Shown: positions 19,297 to 28,291, counted from the first letter of the stretch. The stretch: DNA of 64,000 nucleotides from Pseudorhodobacter aquimaris (GCF_001202025.1 NZ_LGHS01000052.1:193501-257500); one strand, 5' to 3'. Made by a program: numbers and translations. Notes: generated by a model from the letters alone, not told the origin.

Positions 19297-20544
19297 ATGC
19301 ATGATTTTGCCCAAGCCGCCCGCCTTGCTACTGCTGCCCTGCGTGATCTCTTTGATCCGACGCCATTGCAGCGTAATGACTATCTTTCTGACCGTTTTGG
19401 CGCGGATATCTGGTTGAAGCGGGAAGATCTGGCACCGGTGCGATCCTATAAAATTCGCGGTGCCGTGAATGCAATGCGCAAGGTCCGTGCGACCAACCCC
19501 AAGCAAGAGCAATTTGTCTGTGCAAGTGCGGGCAACCATGCGCAAGGCGTGGCCTATGCGTGCAAACACTACGGCGTGCGCGGCACGATTTTCATGCCGG
19601 TCACCACGCCGCAGCAGAAAATCCAAAAGACCCGTGTTTTCGGCGGTGACAGTGTCGAAATCGTCCTGACAGGCGATTACTTTGACCAGACACTCGCTGC
19701 GGCACAGAATTTTTGCGCCGAAAAGGGCGCGCATTTTCTGTCGCCTTTCGATGATACTGATGTGATCGAGGGGCAAGCGAGCGTCGCGGTGGAGATTATG
19801 GAACAGCTGGGTCGTGCGCCGGATCTGGTTGTCTTGCCGGTCGGCGGCGGCGGTCTCGCGTCGGGCGTGACCAGCTATTTGCGGCAAGAAGCCCCCGAAA
19901 CCCGGTTTTGTTTTGTAGAGCCTTTGGGGGGGGCAAGCCTGACTGCGGCCCTTGCGGCCGGTGGCCCGGTGACACTAGCCGAGGTGAACTCATTCGTTGA
20001 TGGCGCCGCCGTCGCGCGTTTGGGCGCCTGCACCTATGAGATGTTGAAATGGGCCGACCCATCGCAGGTGTATCTTGCGCCCGAGGATCGGATTTGCGTG
20101 ACAATGCTGGACATGTTGAATGTCGAAGGCATCGTTTTGGAACCTGCGGGTGCGCTTTCGGTTGATGTATTGCCTAGTATGGCCGATCAAATCGCTGGAA
20201 AAACAGTGGTTTGCGTGACCTCTGGCGGAAATTTCGATTTTGAGCGTTTGCCAGAGGTAAAGGAGCGCGCGCAGCAGTTTCTGGGGCTGAAAAAGTACTT
20301 CATCCTGCGCATGCCACAACGTCCGGGCGCATTGAAAGAGTTTTTAATGATGCTTGGCCCCAATGACGATATCGCGCGGTTTGAGTACCTCAAGAAATCC
20401 GCGCGTAACTTCGGCTCTGTCCTGATCGGGATTGAAACGAGCAGCGCCGAGAATTTCCCGCCGCTATTTGCCGCGATGGCAAAGGCGGGCTTCGCCTACC
20501 GTGATATTACGGCAGATGAAGCACTGGCTGCTTTCCTGATCTGA
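19297..20544 (+). CDS. ilvA: Threonine ammonia-lyase (threonine dehydratase)
   Basis: A 415-residue PLP enzyme deaminating threonine to 2-oxobutyrate, the first step to isoleucine. The PLP lysine is in RSYKIRGA (about residues 49-56), the substrate loop SAGNHAQG near 75-82 and the glycine loop PVGGGGLASG near 180. The C-terminal 80 residues, from RMPQRPGALKEFLMML, form one ACT-like regulatory domain, giving the short IlvA form rather than the 500-residue E. coli form. ATG 19297 gives MHDFAQAARL; an ATG at 19279 is also possible. Confidence 0.92.
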   Translation: MHDFAQAARLATAALRDLFDPTPLQRNDYLSDRFGADIWLKREDLAPVRSYKIRGAVNAMRKVRATNPKQEQFVCASAGNHAQGVAYACKHYGVRGTIFMPVTTPQQKIQKTRVFGGDSVEIVLTGDYFDQTLAAAQNFCAEKGAHFLSPFDDTDVIEGQASVAVEIMEQLGRAPDLVVLPVGGGGLASGVTSYLRQEAPETRFCFVEPLGGASLTAALAAGGPVTLAEVNSFVDGAAVARLGACTYEMLKWADPSQVYLAPEDRICVTMLDMLNVEGIVLEPAGALSVDVLPSMADQIAGKTVVCVTSGGNFDFERLPEVKERAQQFLGLKKYFILRMPQRPGALKEFLMMLGPNDDIARFEYLKKSARNFGSVLIGIETSSAENFPPLFAAMAKAGFAYRDITADEALAAFLI

Positions 20545-20548
20545 CCTC

Positions 20549-20881
20549 TCACGCGGCGTGAGGCGCCTTGCCCTGCGCAAAGCTGGCCTTTGATCCCTCA
20601 TAAACCGAGATGACCTTGCCAAGGTCGATGGTTGACGCTTTGCCATTGGCTGCGGCTTTTTCACCGATTTGGCACAGTTGCGCCAATTCCCGGAACCCGA
20701 GATTTAATGCGCTGCCTTTTAAAAAGTGAAGTGCGGATTCAACGGCATCAGGCTCTATACCTGCTCCTATGGTTTTTGCCACCTCATCAGCTTCTTCCAG
20801 AAACATTTCCACGACTTCGGCAAAATCCTCTGAGCCGATTTCATTCCGCAATTCGTTTACGCGATCCCAATCTATCATCAC
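20549..20881 (-). CDS. Hpt (histidine phosphotransfer) domain protein
   Basis: A 110-residue single-domain Hpt protein. The phosphorylatable histidine sits in the motif HFLKGSALNLGF at about residues 52-63, within a four-helix bundle pattern. Such proteins pass phosphate between receiver domains. It is divergent from the response regulator/PP2C gene starting at 21083, 200 bases away, which is its most likely partner. No histidine kinase is encoded in the window. Confidence 0.85.
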   Translation of the reverse strand: MMIDWDRVNELRNEIGSEDFAEVVEMFLEEADEVAKTIGAGIEPDAVESALHFLKGSALNLGFRELAQLCQIGEKAAANGKASTIDLGKVISVYEGSKASFAQGKAPHAA

Positions 20882-21082
20882 TATCCCAATACGTCACACA
20901 CATTAGCCACCCGAATGCGATCATGTGGGCAATGGCTTAACAATCGGTAAGTCCGTTTGCGCAATAAAAGGATAATTTTAGGCTTCATTGGCCCTTAAGA
21001 TTTTGACGGCATATCCAAAAAGACAACTAGTAAAGGATCCGCTGTGTTGACAGTTTTGCCAAAACAAATAGGGGGGGATTTT

Positions 21083-22312
21083 GTGCTGAATTGCACGCCA
21101 CAGCTGCATGTTTTGGTTGCCGACGACAGTCGTGCGCAGCGGCGTATTCTGGCAATGATTTTGGCGCGGGCGGGTTACCGGGTGACCGAGGCGGATAGTG
21201 GCTTGTCGGCCTTGGCGCTGTGTCACGAGACGGATTTTGACATCGTGCTGAGTGACTGGATGATGCCGGAAATGAATGGTCTGGATTTTTGCAGAGAGTT
21301 CAGAAAACTACCGCGTGAGAGCTATGGGTATTTCATTCTGCTGACCTCTAAGTCGGAAAAAGCGGAAATCGCGGATGGGCTGGATTGCGGTGCTGATGAT
21401 TTTCTGGCGAAACCTGTAAACTCCGACGAGCTGCGCGCCCGCTTTCGCGCGGGTGAGCGTATCATCAGCATGCAGTCAGAGCTGATGGAAAAGAACCGGT
21501 TGGTCGGCGCAACGCTGAATGAGCTGCAAAACCTCTATGACTCACTGGACCGCGATCTGATTGAGGCGCGTAAATTGCAGCAAACCCTGATCCGTGAACG
21601 GTTCCGGGATTTCGGCAAGGGAGAGGTGTCCGCCCTCTTGCGTCCTTCGGGTCATGTTGGCGGCGATCTGGTCGGTTTTTTTGAGATTAACGACCGACGG
21701 ATCGGTGTCTTTTCGGTGGATGTTTCGGGGCATGGTGTTGCCTCTGCCATGATGACGGCGCGTTTGTCGGGGCTTTTGACCGGATCGACGCCTGATCAGA
21801 ATGTTGCACTGACAATCAATTCGGATGGTGAACGCGATGCCCATCCACCAGAGGTGGTCGCAGCGCGGCTGAACCGGATGATGTTCGAAGAGATTCAGGT
21901 CGAGCAATATTTCACGCTTGCCTATGCAGATATCGACTTGGTTTCAGGGTATATGCAGTTGGTTCAGGCGGGGCACCCTCATCCAGCGGTGATTCGAAGC
22001 TCGGGTGAGATTGAGTATATCGGGAAAGGCGGCATGCCGATTGGCCTTATCCAAGAGGCGCAGTTCGAGCGGGTGGAAGCACAGCTTTTCCCCGGCGACC
22101 GGCTTTTCCTTGTCTCGGACGGGGTGACGGAATGCCCATCGCCTGCGGGGATCGAATTGGGCGAGGAAGGTCTGGCGCGTATTTTGCAGGCGAACAGGGG
22201 CATGCCAAACGCTGCACTGCTTGAAGCGCTAGTCTGGGATCTTGCATCCTATTTCGGCGGAGAGGATTTTCCTGACGATGTTTCGGGCGCGTTGTTCCGC
22301 CTGAAAGCTTAG
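21083..22312 (+). CDS. Response regulator with PP2C (SpoIIE/RsbU-type) phosphatase domain
   Basis: A 409-residue two-domain protein. Residues about 7-125 are a receiver domain: VADDSR, the phospho-acceptor Asp in VLSDWMMPEMNG, and LTSK. A coiled segment (about 130-180) leads to a PP2C/SpoIIE phosphatase domain with GGDLVGFF, VDVSGHGVASAMM and the late VSDGVTEC. Proteins of this type dephosphorylate an anti-sigma antagonist when the receiver is phosphorylated. The GTG at 21083 is preceded by a run of seven G; a GTG at 21044 is an alternative. No anti-sigma or antagonist gene is adjacent. Confidence 0.88.
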   Translation: MLNCTPQLHVLVADDSRAQRRILAMILARAGYRVTEADSGLSALALCHETDFDIVLSDWMMPEMNGLDFCREFRKLPRESYGYFILLTSKSEKAEIADGLDCGADDFLAKPVNSDELRARFRAGERIISMQSELMEKNRLVGATLNELQNLYDSLDRDLIEARKLQQTLIRERFRDFGKGEVSALLRPSGHVGGDLVGFFEINDRRIGVFSVDVSGHGVASAMMTARLSGLLTGSTPDQNVALTINSDGERDAHPPEVVAARLNRMMFEEIQVEQYFTLAYADIDLVSGYMQLVQAGHPHPAVIRSSGEIEYIGKGGMPIGLIQEAQFERVEAQLFPGDRLFLVSDGVTECPSPAGIELGEEGLARILQANRGMPNAALLEALVWDLASYFGGEDFPDDVSGALFRLKA

Positions 22313-22334
22313 AATTCTATCGACTTGGCGGGCC

Positions 22335-22350
22335 AGCAGACGCCTGCTTT
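22335..22350 (+). terminator. weak hairpin after the response regulator gene
   Basis: AGCAG-ACGC-CTGCT followed by TT. The five-bp stem and short T tail make it only a possible terminator. Confidence 0.3.
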
Positions 22351-22516
22351 AAGATCGGTCGAGGGCACTCGCCTAAAAACTGCATAAAATCTGGTCATGC
22401 ACTGCATTGCGATTTTGCCGCACTAACCATATTGTTTGCGCTTGATGTTGCATCAGGCGCATAAACTATGATTTTTGCGGCTATATATGTGTGGTCAGGC
22501 TGATGGGCGTTTTCCG

Positions 22517-22567
22517 CCACTCCATCTAGTGGAGTCCTTTACACAATTTTTTTTATAGGTACATATA
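22517..22567 (+). promoter_or_regulatory. candidate promoter and dyad upstream of the capsule operon
   Basis: The 297-base spacer 22313-22609 holds no gene. It contains a dyad ACTCCA-TCTAG-TGGAGT (22519-22535) directly before TTTACA (22538-22543), an eight-T run (22547-22554) and CATATA (22562-22567), an 18-base -35/-10 spacing. The dyad overlaps the promoter edge and may be an operator. Apart from this the spacer is AT-rich with no other clear signal. Confidence 0.35.
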
Positions 22568-22609
22568 GGCGATTAAAACGCCTTAAGCGCGAGTCAGGAT
22601 CGATAGCAA

Positions 22610-23863
22610 GTGAAAATCAGGCATATCCGCCCAAAAACTGCTTTGCATTTTGCCCTTCGCGTCGGTCGGACCGAGAGAGATACAGGTGTGAAACTGTTGA
22701 GTCCTGGATATCCAAGTGCGACCTTGGGGCGTTCGGCTGTGGCCTTGGCGCTTACATTGGCTTTGGCTGGTTGCGCATCATTGCCTGGACAGGGACCCAG
22801 TAAATCCAAGATAGTCGAGTTGGCAGCTGGTGAAAAGACTGTGCAGGATTCGCAATATGCGGTTGTGAATTTGACGCCGCAAACTGTGGGCGTAATGGGC
22901 AAGATACCTCGCAGGGCCTTTAGCACGGCCTTACCGCAAGGGCCCCGTCAACCCGGGGCCGTTCGTGTCGGGATCGGTGATGTCCTTGGCATCCAGATTT
23001 GGGAAGCATCGCCAGATGGGCTGTTTTCCACCGCAACGGCAAAAAGCGCCGAAATCGCGGCGACTGTGGATGGTCAGGGCAACATCTATTTGCCTTATGT
23101 GGGAACAATGCCGGCGCGTGGTCAAAGTGTTGAGCAAATCCGAGGCAGCATCGCGCAGGCCTTGGCTGGCAAGGCTGTCGATCCAGAGGTGGTCGTCGTG
23201 GTAAAGGAAAACGGCGCGCAATCCATCACAGTCGTTGGCGATGTAAAAGGTGCCGGTCGGTTTGATTTGCCCCCAAGCGGATTGCGCCTGCTGGATGCGG
23301 TTGCCCTTTCGGGTGGGCCAAGTCAGGCGAGTTTTGACACCGAAGTTATCGTCAACCGGGCAGGCAGGACGGCCAACATCCGGCTAGATGATGTCGTGAA
23401 GACAAACGCCGAGAATGTCTGGTTGGTCCCGCGCGATACCATACAGCTGCTGCACAAACCGCGGAGCTTTACCGCCTTTGGTGCGGTCAGCGCCAACGGG
23501 CAACAAATGTTTGAGACGGAAACTGTTAGCCTCGCTGAGGCCCTGGCCAAAGTTGGTGGGTTGAGTGATAGTCGGGCTGATAAGGGCGGGGTTTTTCTGT
23601 TTCGCTTTGAGCCACGAGAGCGCCTGATTGCGGCCAGAATTCCACTGCCTGAACAGCTGGCATCTGCACAAATGGTTCCCACAATCTATCAACTCGATCT
23701 TGGAACTCCGAACGCATACTTTTTAGCGCAATCCGTTGAAATGACCGACAAAGACATTGTTTATGTTGCGTCATCACCCGCGAGCGAATTCCGCAAATTT
23801 GTCCAAATCATCGTCGCCCCATTTGTCAATACGACTGACTCCGTAAATGACCTGGCGAATTAA
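22610..23863 (+). CDS. Capsule polysaccharide export lipoprotein (KpsD/Wza-like OPX protein)
   Basis: A 417-residue outer-membrane polysaccharide export protein. The lipobox ALAGC is at residue 55 counted from the GTG at 22610, or at residue 29 if translation starts at the GTG at 22688, which would give a more ordinary lipoprotein signal. A Poly_export domain follows (about residues 120-200, GIGDVLGIQIWE to YLPYVGTMPARGQ) and then SLBB-like repeats (VVGDVKGAGRFDLP and AFGAVSANGQQMFE). It is the first gene of the capsule operon and would form the outer-membrane exit for the KpsE/M/T machinery downstream. Confidence 0.9.
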   Translation: MKIRHIRPKTALHFALRVGRTERDTGVKLLSPGYPSATLGRSAVALALTLALAGCASLPGQGPSKSKIVELAAGEKTVQDSQYAVVNLTPQTVGVMGKIPRRAFSTALPQGPRQPGAVRVGIGDVLGIQIWEASPDGLFSTATAKSAEIAATVDGQGNIYLPYVGTMPARGQSVEQIRGSIAQALAGKAVDPEVVVVVKENGAQSITVVGDVKGAGRFDLPPSGLRLLDAVALSGGPSQASFDTEVIVNRAGRTANIRLDDVVKTNAENVWLVPRDTIQLLHKPRSFTAFGAVSANGQQMFETETVSLAEALAKVGGLSDSRADKGGVFLFRFEPRERLIAARIPLPEQLASAQMVPTIYQLDLGTPNAYFLAQSVEMTDKDIVYVASSPASEFRKFVQIIVAPFVNTTDSVNDLAN

Positions 23864-23884
23864 TTCCTATTGATCGGAGACTTC

Positions 23885-24586
23885 ATGAACGATCTTGCTC
23901 AAAAACCTGCATCGCTTTTGCTGTTATCTGGTGGCGTGGGTACAAGAACACGGCACCACGAACCAAAGCAGTTTTTCGAATTATGCGGCCATCCGATGAT
24001 GGCCTATGCCGTTATCGCCGCGACAAAAATAGACGCCATTTCCGAAATTCTGGTCAATGCGCCCAAAGAATTCCACGATAGAACCCATGAGGTTATGGCC
24101 AATTATTCCGGCGGCAAACCGTTCAAAGTGCTGGAATGTGGCAAGACCAGACAGGACAGCTCGTTTATTCTGGCGCAAGCGGCGCAGAACGACACGGTCT
24201 TGTTGCATGAAACAGCGCGGCCTTTTGTTACCCGGGAGATGTATCAGGAATTGCTGGATGACCCGGAAGGGAACGCCGGCTATTTCCACGATATCCCCTT
24301 TTCCATGTGCAAGATCGACCGCAAGACCAAGATGGTTCTGAAGGGGGTTTCGCGGGCAAAGGTATTTGACGTTCAGCTCCCCCAAAAATTCAATCGCGAA
24401 AGCCTGATTGAAGCACATCAAGCCGCAATTGCTGCGGGTAAGATCTACACCGAAGATTCTGTGATGGTGACCAAAATGACCGAGGCCAGGGTGCATGCGC
24501 TTACTGGCTCAAGTCGGAATATGAAGGTGACCTCACAGGAAGATTTTACCATCGCAGAGAACCTGATGAAGAGTAAGAAAACATGA
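23885..24586 (+). CDS. IspD/TarI-like cytidylyltransferase, probably CDP-polyol forming
   Basis: A 233-residue nucleotidyltransferase of the IspD family. The signature LSGGVGTRTRHHEPKQF (about 14-30) with the catalytic Arg/Lys is present. In this setting, next to an SDR reductase and TagF-like genes, it resembles TarI or the N-terminal half of Haemophilus Bcs1, which makes CDP-ribitol from ribitol-5-phosphate; the housekeeping IspD role is less likely. GGAG precedes the ATG at 23885; an in-frame TTG at 23870 is weaker. The end overlaps the next gene by four bases. Confidence 0.8.
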   Translation: MNDLAQKPASLLLLSGGVGTRTRHHEPKQFFELCGHPMMAYAVIAATKIDAISEILVNAPKEFHDRTHEVMANYSGGKPFKVLECGKTRQDSSFILAQAAQNDTVLLHETARPFVTREMYQELLDDPEGNAGYFHDIPFSMCKIDRKTKMVLKGVSRAKVFDVQLPQKFNRESLIEAHQAAIAAGKIYTEDSVMVTKMTEARVHALTGSSRNMKVTSQEDFTIAENLMKSKKT

Positions 24587-25308
24587 TTGAAGCAGCAGTG
24601 CACCCGCAAAAATCTGTCATGATCACAGGCGCTTCGAGGGGAATCGGGCTTGAGACGGCAAAATCGCTCGCACAGCCGGAAAGCGGGTTTTCGAAAATCG
24701 TGATGTTGGCGCGGCCGTCGCGGGAATTGTCGGATGGCTGTGACCATGTCGCGTCGATCAACCCCAACTGTGAAGTTGTGAAGCTGGAGGCGGATCTGTC
24801 GGATCCCGCCTCGGCCGATTATGTGTTCGGGGTGTTGGACAGCCAGAAAATCCGCCTGACGACGCTGGTCAACAATGCCGGATACACCCGTCCTGCATCG
24901 ATAAACGAAGCAGAAATCTCTGACTTTCAGAAAACCATGCAGGTCAATGTCTATAGCCCGTTTCAGTTGATCCAGGGCGCATTGCGGCACAATCACCCTT
25001 TGACGCATCTGATCAATATTGCCTCGACTGCGGGCATTGGCGGTCGGAGTGGCTGGTTGACCTATTCCGCGTCAAAGGCGGCGGTGATCAGCATGTCAGA
25101 GGTCTTACGCGAAGAATTGAAACCATATGGCATCGATGTCATTTGTCTTTCGCCCGGCCGCTGTGCGACCGATCTGCGCAAAACGCTTGCCCCGGATGAG
25201 GATCCGAACACGATCATGCAACCGGATGAGGTGGCCTCGATCATCAAATTGATGATTTCACCGCTTGGACAGTTGCTCAAGAGTCAAAACCTTGTTGTCC
25301 GCACTTGA
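24583..25308 (+). CDS. SDR-family oxidoreductase, probable polyol-phosphate (ribulose-5-P) reductase
   Basis: A 241-residue short-chain dehydrogenase. The cofactor motif TGASRGIG (about 15-22), NNAG, the catalytic serine in NIASTAG and the YSASK motif are all visible. Start overlaps the cytidylyltransferase stop (ATGA), so the two are translationally coupled. In Haemophilus Bcs1/Acs1 a CDP-ribitol pyrophosphorylase and an SDR ribulose-5-phosphate reductase are fused in the same order; here they appear as two coupled genes. The substrate assignment is inference from this parallel. An 89-base spacer follows before the next gene. Confidence 0.8.
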   Translation: MIEAAVHPQKSVMITGASRGIGLETAKSLAQPESGFSKIVMLARPSRELSDGCDHVASINPNCEVVKLEADLSDPASADYVFGVLDSQKIRLTTLVNNAGYTRPASINEAEISDFQKTMQVNVYSPFQLIQGALRHNHPLTHLINIASTAGIGGRSGWLTYSASKAAVISMSEVLREELKPYGIDVICLSPGRCATDLRKTLAPDEDPNTIMQPDEVASIIKLMISPLGQLLKSQNLVVRT

Positions 25309-25397
25309 CCAACATCTGTATTGGTGGGCGTGAAGGGTGATCCTTGCATCAACCAAGACAGGCTTTTGACAGGTCGTGAGTGGCGGGGCGGAATTGA

Positions 25398-26567
25398 ATG
25401 GCGGGACTGAAGCAGGCGATCTATCTTGATAGCCCTATTATTTTGGCTTTGCGGCAGATCCGCCCCTATTTTGATGACGGGATATTCAGCGCGTCGGAAA
25501 CACCCGTACTGATGCGCCGTCGCAAGGTTATTACAGCGCAAACCGCGCTGTTTTCCTTGCCCAAGGACCTGATCATCCACAAGGTCAAACCGGGCAATTT
25601 GCCGTTGGCCGATGATGCGGTTCTGTTCTATCCGTTCAACTCCCTGTCCAATATGACGGCGGTGACGAACCGCGAGGTTCATCATGTTTTGACCCTACAT
25701 GGTGAAAGTAACAAATTTGCATCAAACAGGCCGACGGCCCGCCTATATGATTACATATGTGTGGCAGGCCCCCTTGGGCGGGACCGCTATATAAGGAACC
25801 ATATTTTCACCCATGATGATGTTGATCGTGGGCGCCTGATCATGATGGGGGACAGCTTTGTCCAGACTCAGCCATGGATCCAACCCGCCGCTTCTGGCGA
25901 GGATGGCGCCGTGCTCTATTGTCCGACCTGGGAAGGCTATGGCAACCAGACCAACAATTTCAGCTCGATCACGGATCTAAGCGGGTTTGAGGCTTGCCGG
26001 CAGGCGGCGCGGGCTTTGGGCACCCAAAGGATCGTCATAAAACCGCACCCTTATCTTGGCCTGCTGCGGCGCGGCCTGTTCCGCCAGTTTATCGAGGGTG
26101 TGAAGGCATTGGTCGCTGATGGATTTTCGGTAGAGCTTGCCTTGGCCGATGCCAATATTGTGCTGAAGGCCCTGTGTCGCATGTCCTTGGCTTCTGTGCC
26201 AAAGGTGGACATCAGCGACGGTCATCCGATCAAGGTCCGCTTGGGGATATGTGATATCTCGGGGATGGAGGCCATCTTTCTAAAGCAAAGAGTGCCACAT
26301 ATGGTTATGTCCCGAATGCAGTCTTTCCCCGAGGAATTGTCGAAACTTTACGAGCGTAAGGCGATCATGCCAGGCGATGACATGGCTAAAAAGATATTCG
26401 CCTATTACGATGATGCAGAGCATATAGACAGTAGCCATCGGGAAATTTCCTTTGGCTGGCATGATCCGTCTTTGCAAAATATGACGGGTTCGGAACGTCG
26501 TGCATGGTTGATCGACTACGTCCGTCAAAACCCGTTCTGGCACAACACGCAAAGAGGCGAGCCATGA
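25398..26567 (+). CDS. TagF-like (Glyphos_transf family) capsule biosynthesis protein, soluble
   Basis: A 389-residue protein with the features of CDP-glycerol/CDP-ribitol phosphotransferases. Seen: FYPFNSLSN ... HHVLTLHGESNKF with YDYICVAGP, matching the TagF N-terminal HG-x-x-x-K region, then YCPTWEGYG, the KPHPYLG motif and ICDISGMEA at the place of the TagF SSxxxD segment. No signal peptide or membrane helix is obvious. It could be the primer or chain-extending transferase. Its stop overlaps the next start by four bases. Confidence 0.72.
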   Translation: MAGLKQAIYLDSPIILALRQIRPYFDDGIFSASETPVLMRRRKVITAQTALFSLPKDLIIHKVKPGNLPLADDAVLFYPFNSLSNMTAVTNREVHHVLTLHGESNKFASNRPTARLYDYICVAGPLGRDRYIRNHIFTHDDVDRGRLIMMGDSFVQTQPWIQPAASGEDGAVLYCPTWEGYGNQTNNFSSITDLSGFEACRQAARALGTQRIVIKPHPYLGLLRRGLFRQFIEGVKALVADGFSVELALADANIVLKALCRMSLASVPKVDISDGHPIKVRLGICDISGMEAIFLKQRVPHMVMSRMQSFPEELSKLYERKAIMPGDDMAKKIFAYYDDAEHIDSSHREISFGWHDPSLQNMTGSERRAWLIDYVRQNPFWHNTQRGEP

Positions 26568-28291
26568 AACTAATCACCTTCACCTTGGGCCTGGCCTTGA
26601 TCGCGGTTGCAAGTCTGGTCTTGCAGGCCGTGCCCGGATTTTTGGATGAGATCACGCGAACCGGCTTTGCGCAGGCATTCAATCGCCTTATTGCGGGGGC
26701 TGCACCGCTCTTGATTTTGGTCGAAGCTGTCTTGTTGCATGCGATCCTGGCGCTTCCGGCCAAGGTTCTGCGGACGCTTTTTGGCGCACCGATCCAGAAA
26801 CTGCGCTATATCGAGACTCCGCTTCCCGTCATTGCCTTCCTGTTCTGGCTTCAGATCGGCTGGTTTTACGATGCGTTCTGGCCGGGCGCCGTGCTGGGGT
26901 TTGCCTTTGCGGTGACGATGGCGGTGTATTTTGCCGCGCTGCGTTTGCTTGACCTCGAAGCGCAACGTTTGGGCACCAATGAAAGCGTCTGGAAGCATGC
27001 CAAGGGCGGCGCTGATTTTGCGCTGGCCAAGAAGAGCATCTATATCCTGCGTGTCGGGGTCGCCTTCTTCTCATTGATGGTTGCCGGCCAGACCATTTTC
27101 AACGGGATGCGTGAGAGCCTGCTTTATATCCCCTTGGGCACAGCCGCAGTTTTCTGTTTGGTGCTGGCGCTCGGCGGGGTGGCGATCGGATATGCAAGCT
27201 GGCGTGCGGTAAACAACCGGTTGCAACAGGCTAAAATCGTCGACTCCACCCTTGCAACGACGCAGATAAACACCTCTGGCATCACCGTGGGGCATTATAT
27301 TTGCGACCCCAAAGCAAAAGTATACGGAAACTCCACCGCCTTGGTAACGAAGCTGAAAAAGGAAGGGGTCGACCTTGCGGTGATTGCGCGTGAGACAAAA
27401 GCGATTGCACCGATCACAAAAGCGGGGCCAGCCAGCATCAGCTTTGTTCAAACCATGCAAGAGCTTGACCACTATGCTGCGGATGGCCTTCGGACCATTC
27501 TTTACGTCAATGATGCGGTCAAGAATGGCCACTTCACGCGGTTTAGCCAGTATAACCACGTCCTTGTTGCGCATGGCGGGGTGCTGAAAGAGGCAATGCT
27601 GCCGCAAAACTTTGAACTTTATGACTGGATTGTTGCGCCCAATACCGATGTAGCCAGAACGTGGATCAAAAATTCCAGCGCCGCAATTGGGGACAAGATT
27701 GTGGTTGCGGGCGGCTCTTCCGGTGCGATCAATTGTCAGCACGGGCGCATTTCAACCGAGCCGACAGTTGGGATCTTTGTTCAGCCGTCGGATTTTGGGG
27801 ACGATAGTTTCGGGGTTGTCGATCAGATTTTGGCCATTCTGGACTGTTTGAAGGTGATGGAAGATGTTCATGTCACCATCACCTATTCATCCGAGGCGGG
27901 GGCAAAAGCGGCATCGCTTTATCGGCTTGCCCGTGTCATTGCTGCATGGCGGGCAGATCCGAAGCTCTCGCGCAGGCTGACCGAGAATATTGGAAATTTC
28001 GCCTTTGCGGCCAATAGCTGTGAGATATTCTGTACCCATGGCACCAACGCCTATGACGCTTTGATCGAGGCGCAAAAGCCGCTGATCTGGTTGGGCATGG
28101 GGGCGGCGCCTGCCGGTTACTATGATCTGGAGGATCCGGCATACACATTGGGCCGGATACGGGTAAGCGACCCGCTTGCCGCGACGCGCTTGTCGCTAAG
28201 AGGGGCCGAGATTCCGGTTTACCCGACGCTTGGCGCATTTATCCAAAACCTGAACACGCCAGAAGCCGTGAAAGGTGGGAAGAATGATTGA
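26564..28291 (+). CDS. Polytopic membrane protein with degenerate TagF-like C-terminal domain
   Basis: A 575-residue protein. The first ~215 residues contain about six hydrophobic helices (near 3-22, 44-64, 86-104, 108-130, 162-180, 190-210). The remaining cytoplasmic part has LYVNDAVKNG ... HVLVAHGGVLKEA and YDWIVAPNTD, which align by eye with the HG-region of the two flanking TagF-like proteins, but the downstream KPHP motif is not seen; HGTNAYDALIEAQKPLIWLG is the nearest match to the C-terminal acidic motif. I do not recognise a named family. It may be an inactive scaffold or a transferase with altered substrate. The start ATG 26564 overlaps the previous gene by four bases. Confidence 0.6.
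   Translation: MKLITFTLGLALIAVASLVLQAVPGFLDEITRTGFAQAFNRLIAGAAPLLILVEAVLLHAILALPAKVLRTLFGAPIQKLRYIETPLPVIAFLFWLQIGWFYDAFWPGAVLGFAFAVTMAVYFAALRLLDLEAQRLGTNESVWKHAKGGADFALAKKSIYILRVGVAFFSLMVAGQTIFNGMRESLLYIPLGTAAVFCLVLALGGVAIGYASWRAVNNRLQQAKIVDSTLATTQINTSGITVGHYICDPKAKVYGNSTALVTKLKKEGVDLAVIARETKAIAPITKAGPASISFVQTMQELDHYAADGLRTILYVNDAVKNGHFTRFSQYNHVLVAHGGVLKEAMLPQNFELYDWIVAPNTDVARTWIKNSSAAIGDKIVVAGGSSGAINCQHGRISTEPTVGIFVQPSDFGDDSFGVVDQILAILDCLKVMEDVHVTITYSSEAGAKAASLYRLARVIAAWRADPKLSRRLTENIGNFAFAANSCEIFCTHGTNAYDALIEAQKPLIWLGMGAAPAGYYDLEDPAYTLGRIRVSDPLAATRLSLRGAEIPVYPTLGAFIQNLNTPEAVKGGKND

Noticed and set aside
18255-19304. A 349-codon open frame opposite to argG
   Set aside because: argG on the other strand has all motifs of the family; the opposite frame shows no domain and is a codon-bias shadow.
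19926-19933. G8 run in ilvA as a phase-variation tract
   Set aside because: A biosynthetic housekeeping gene is an unlikely switch target and runs of seven to eight G occur in several genes here.
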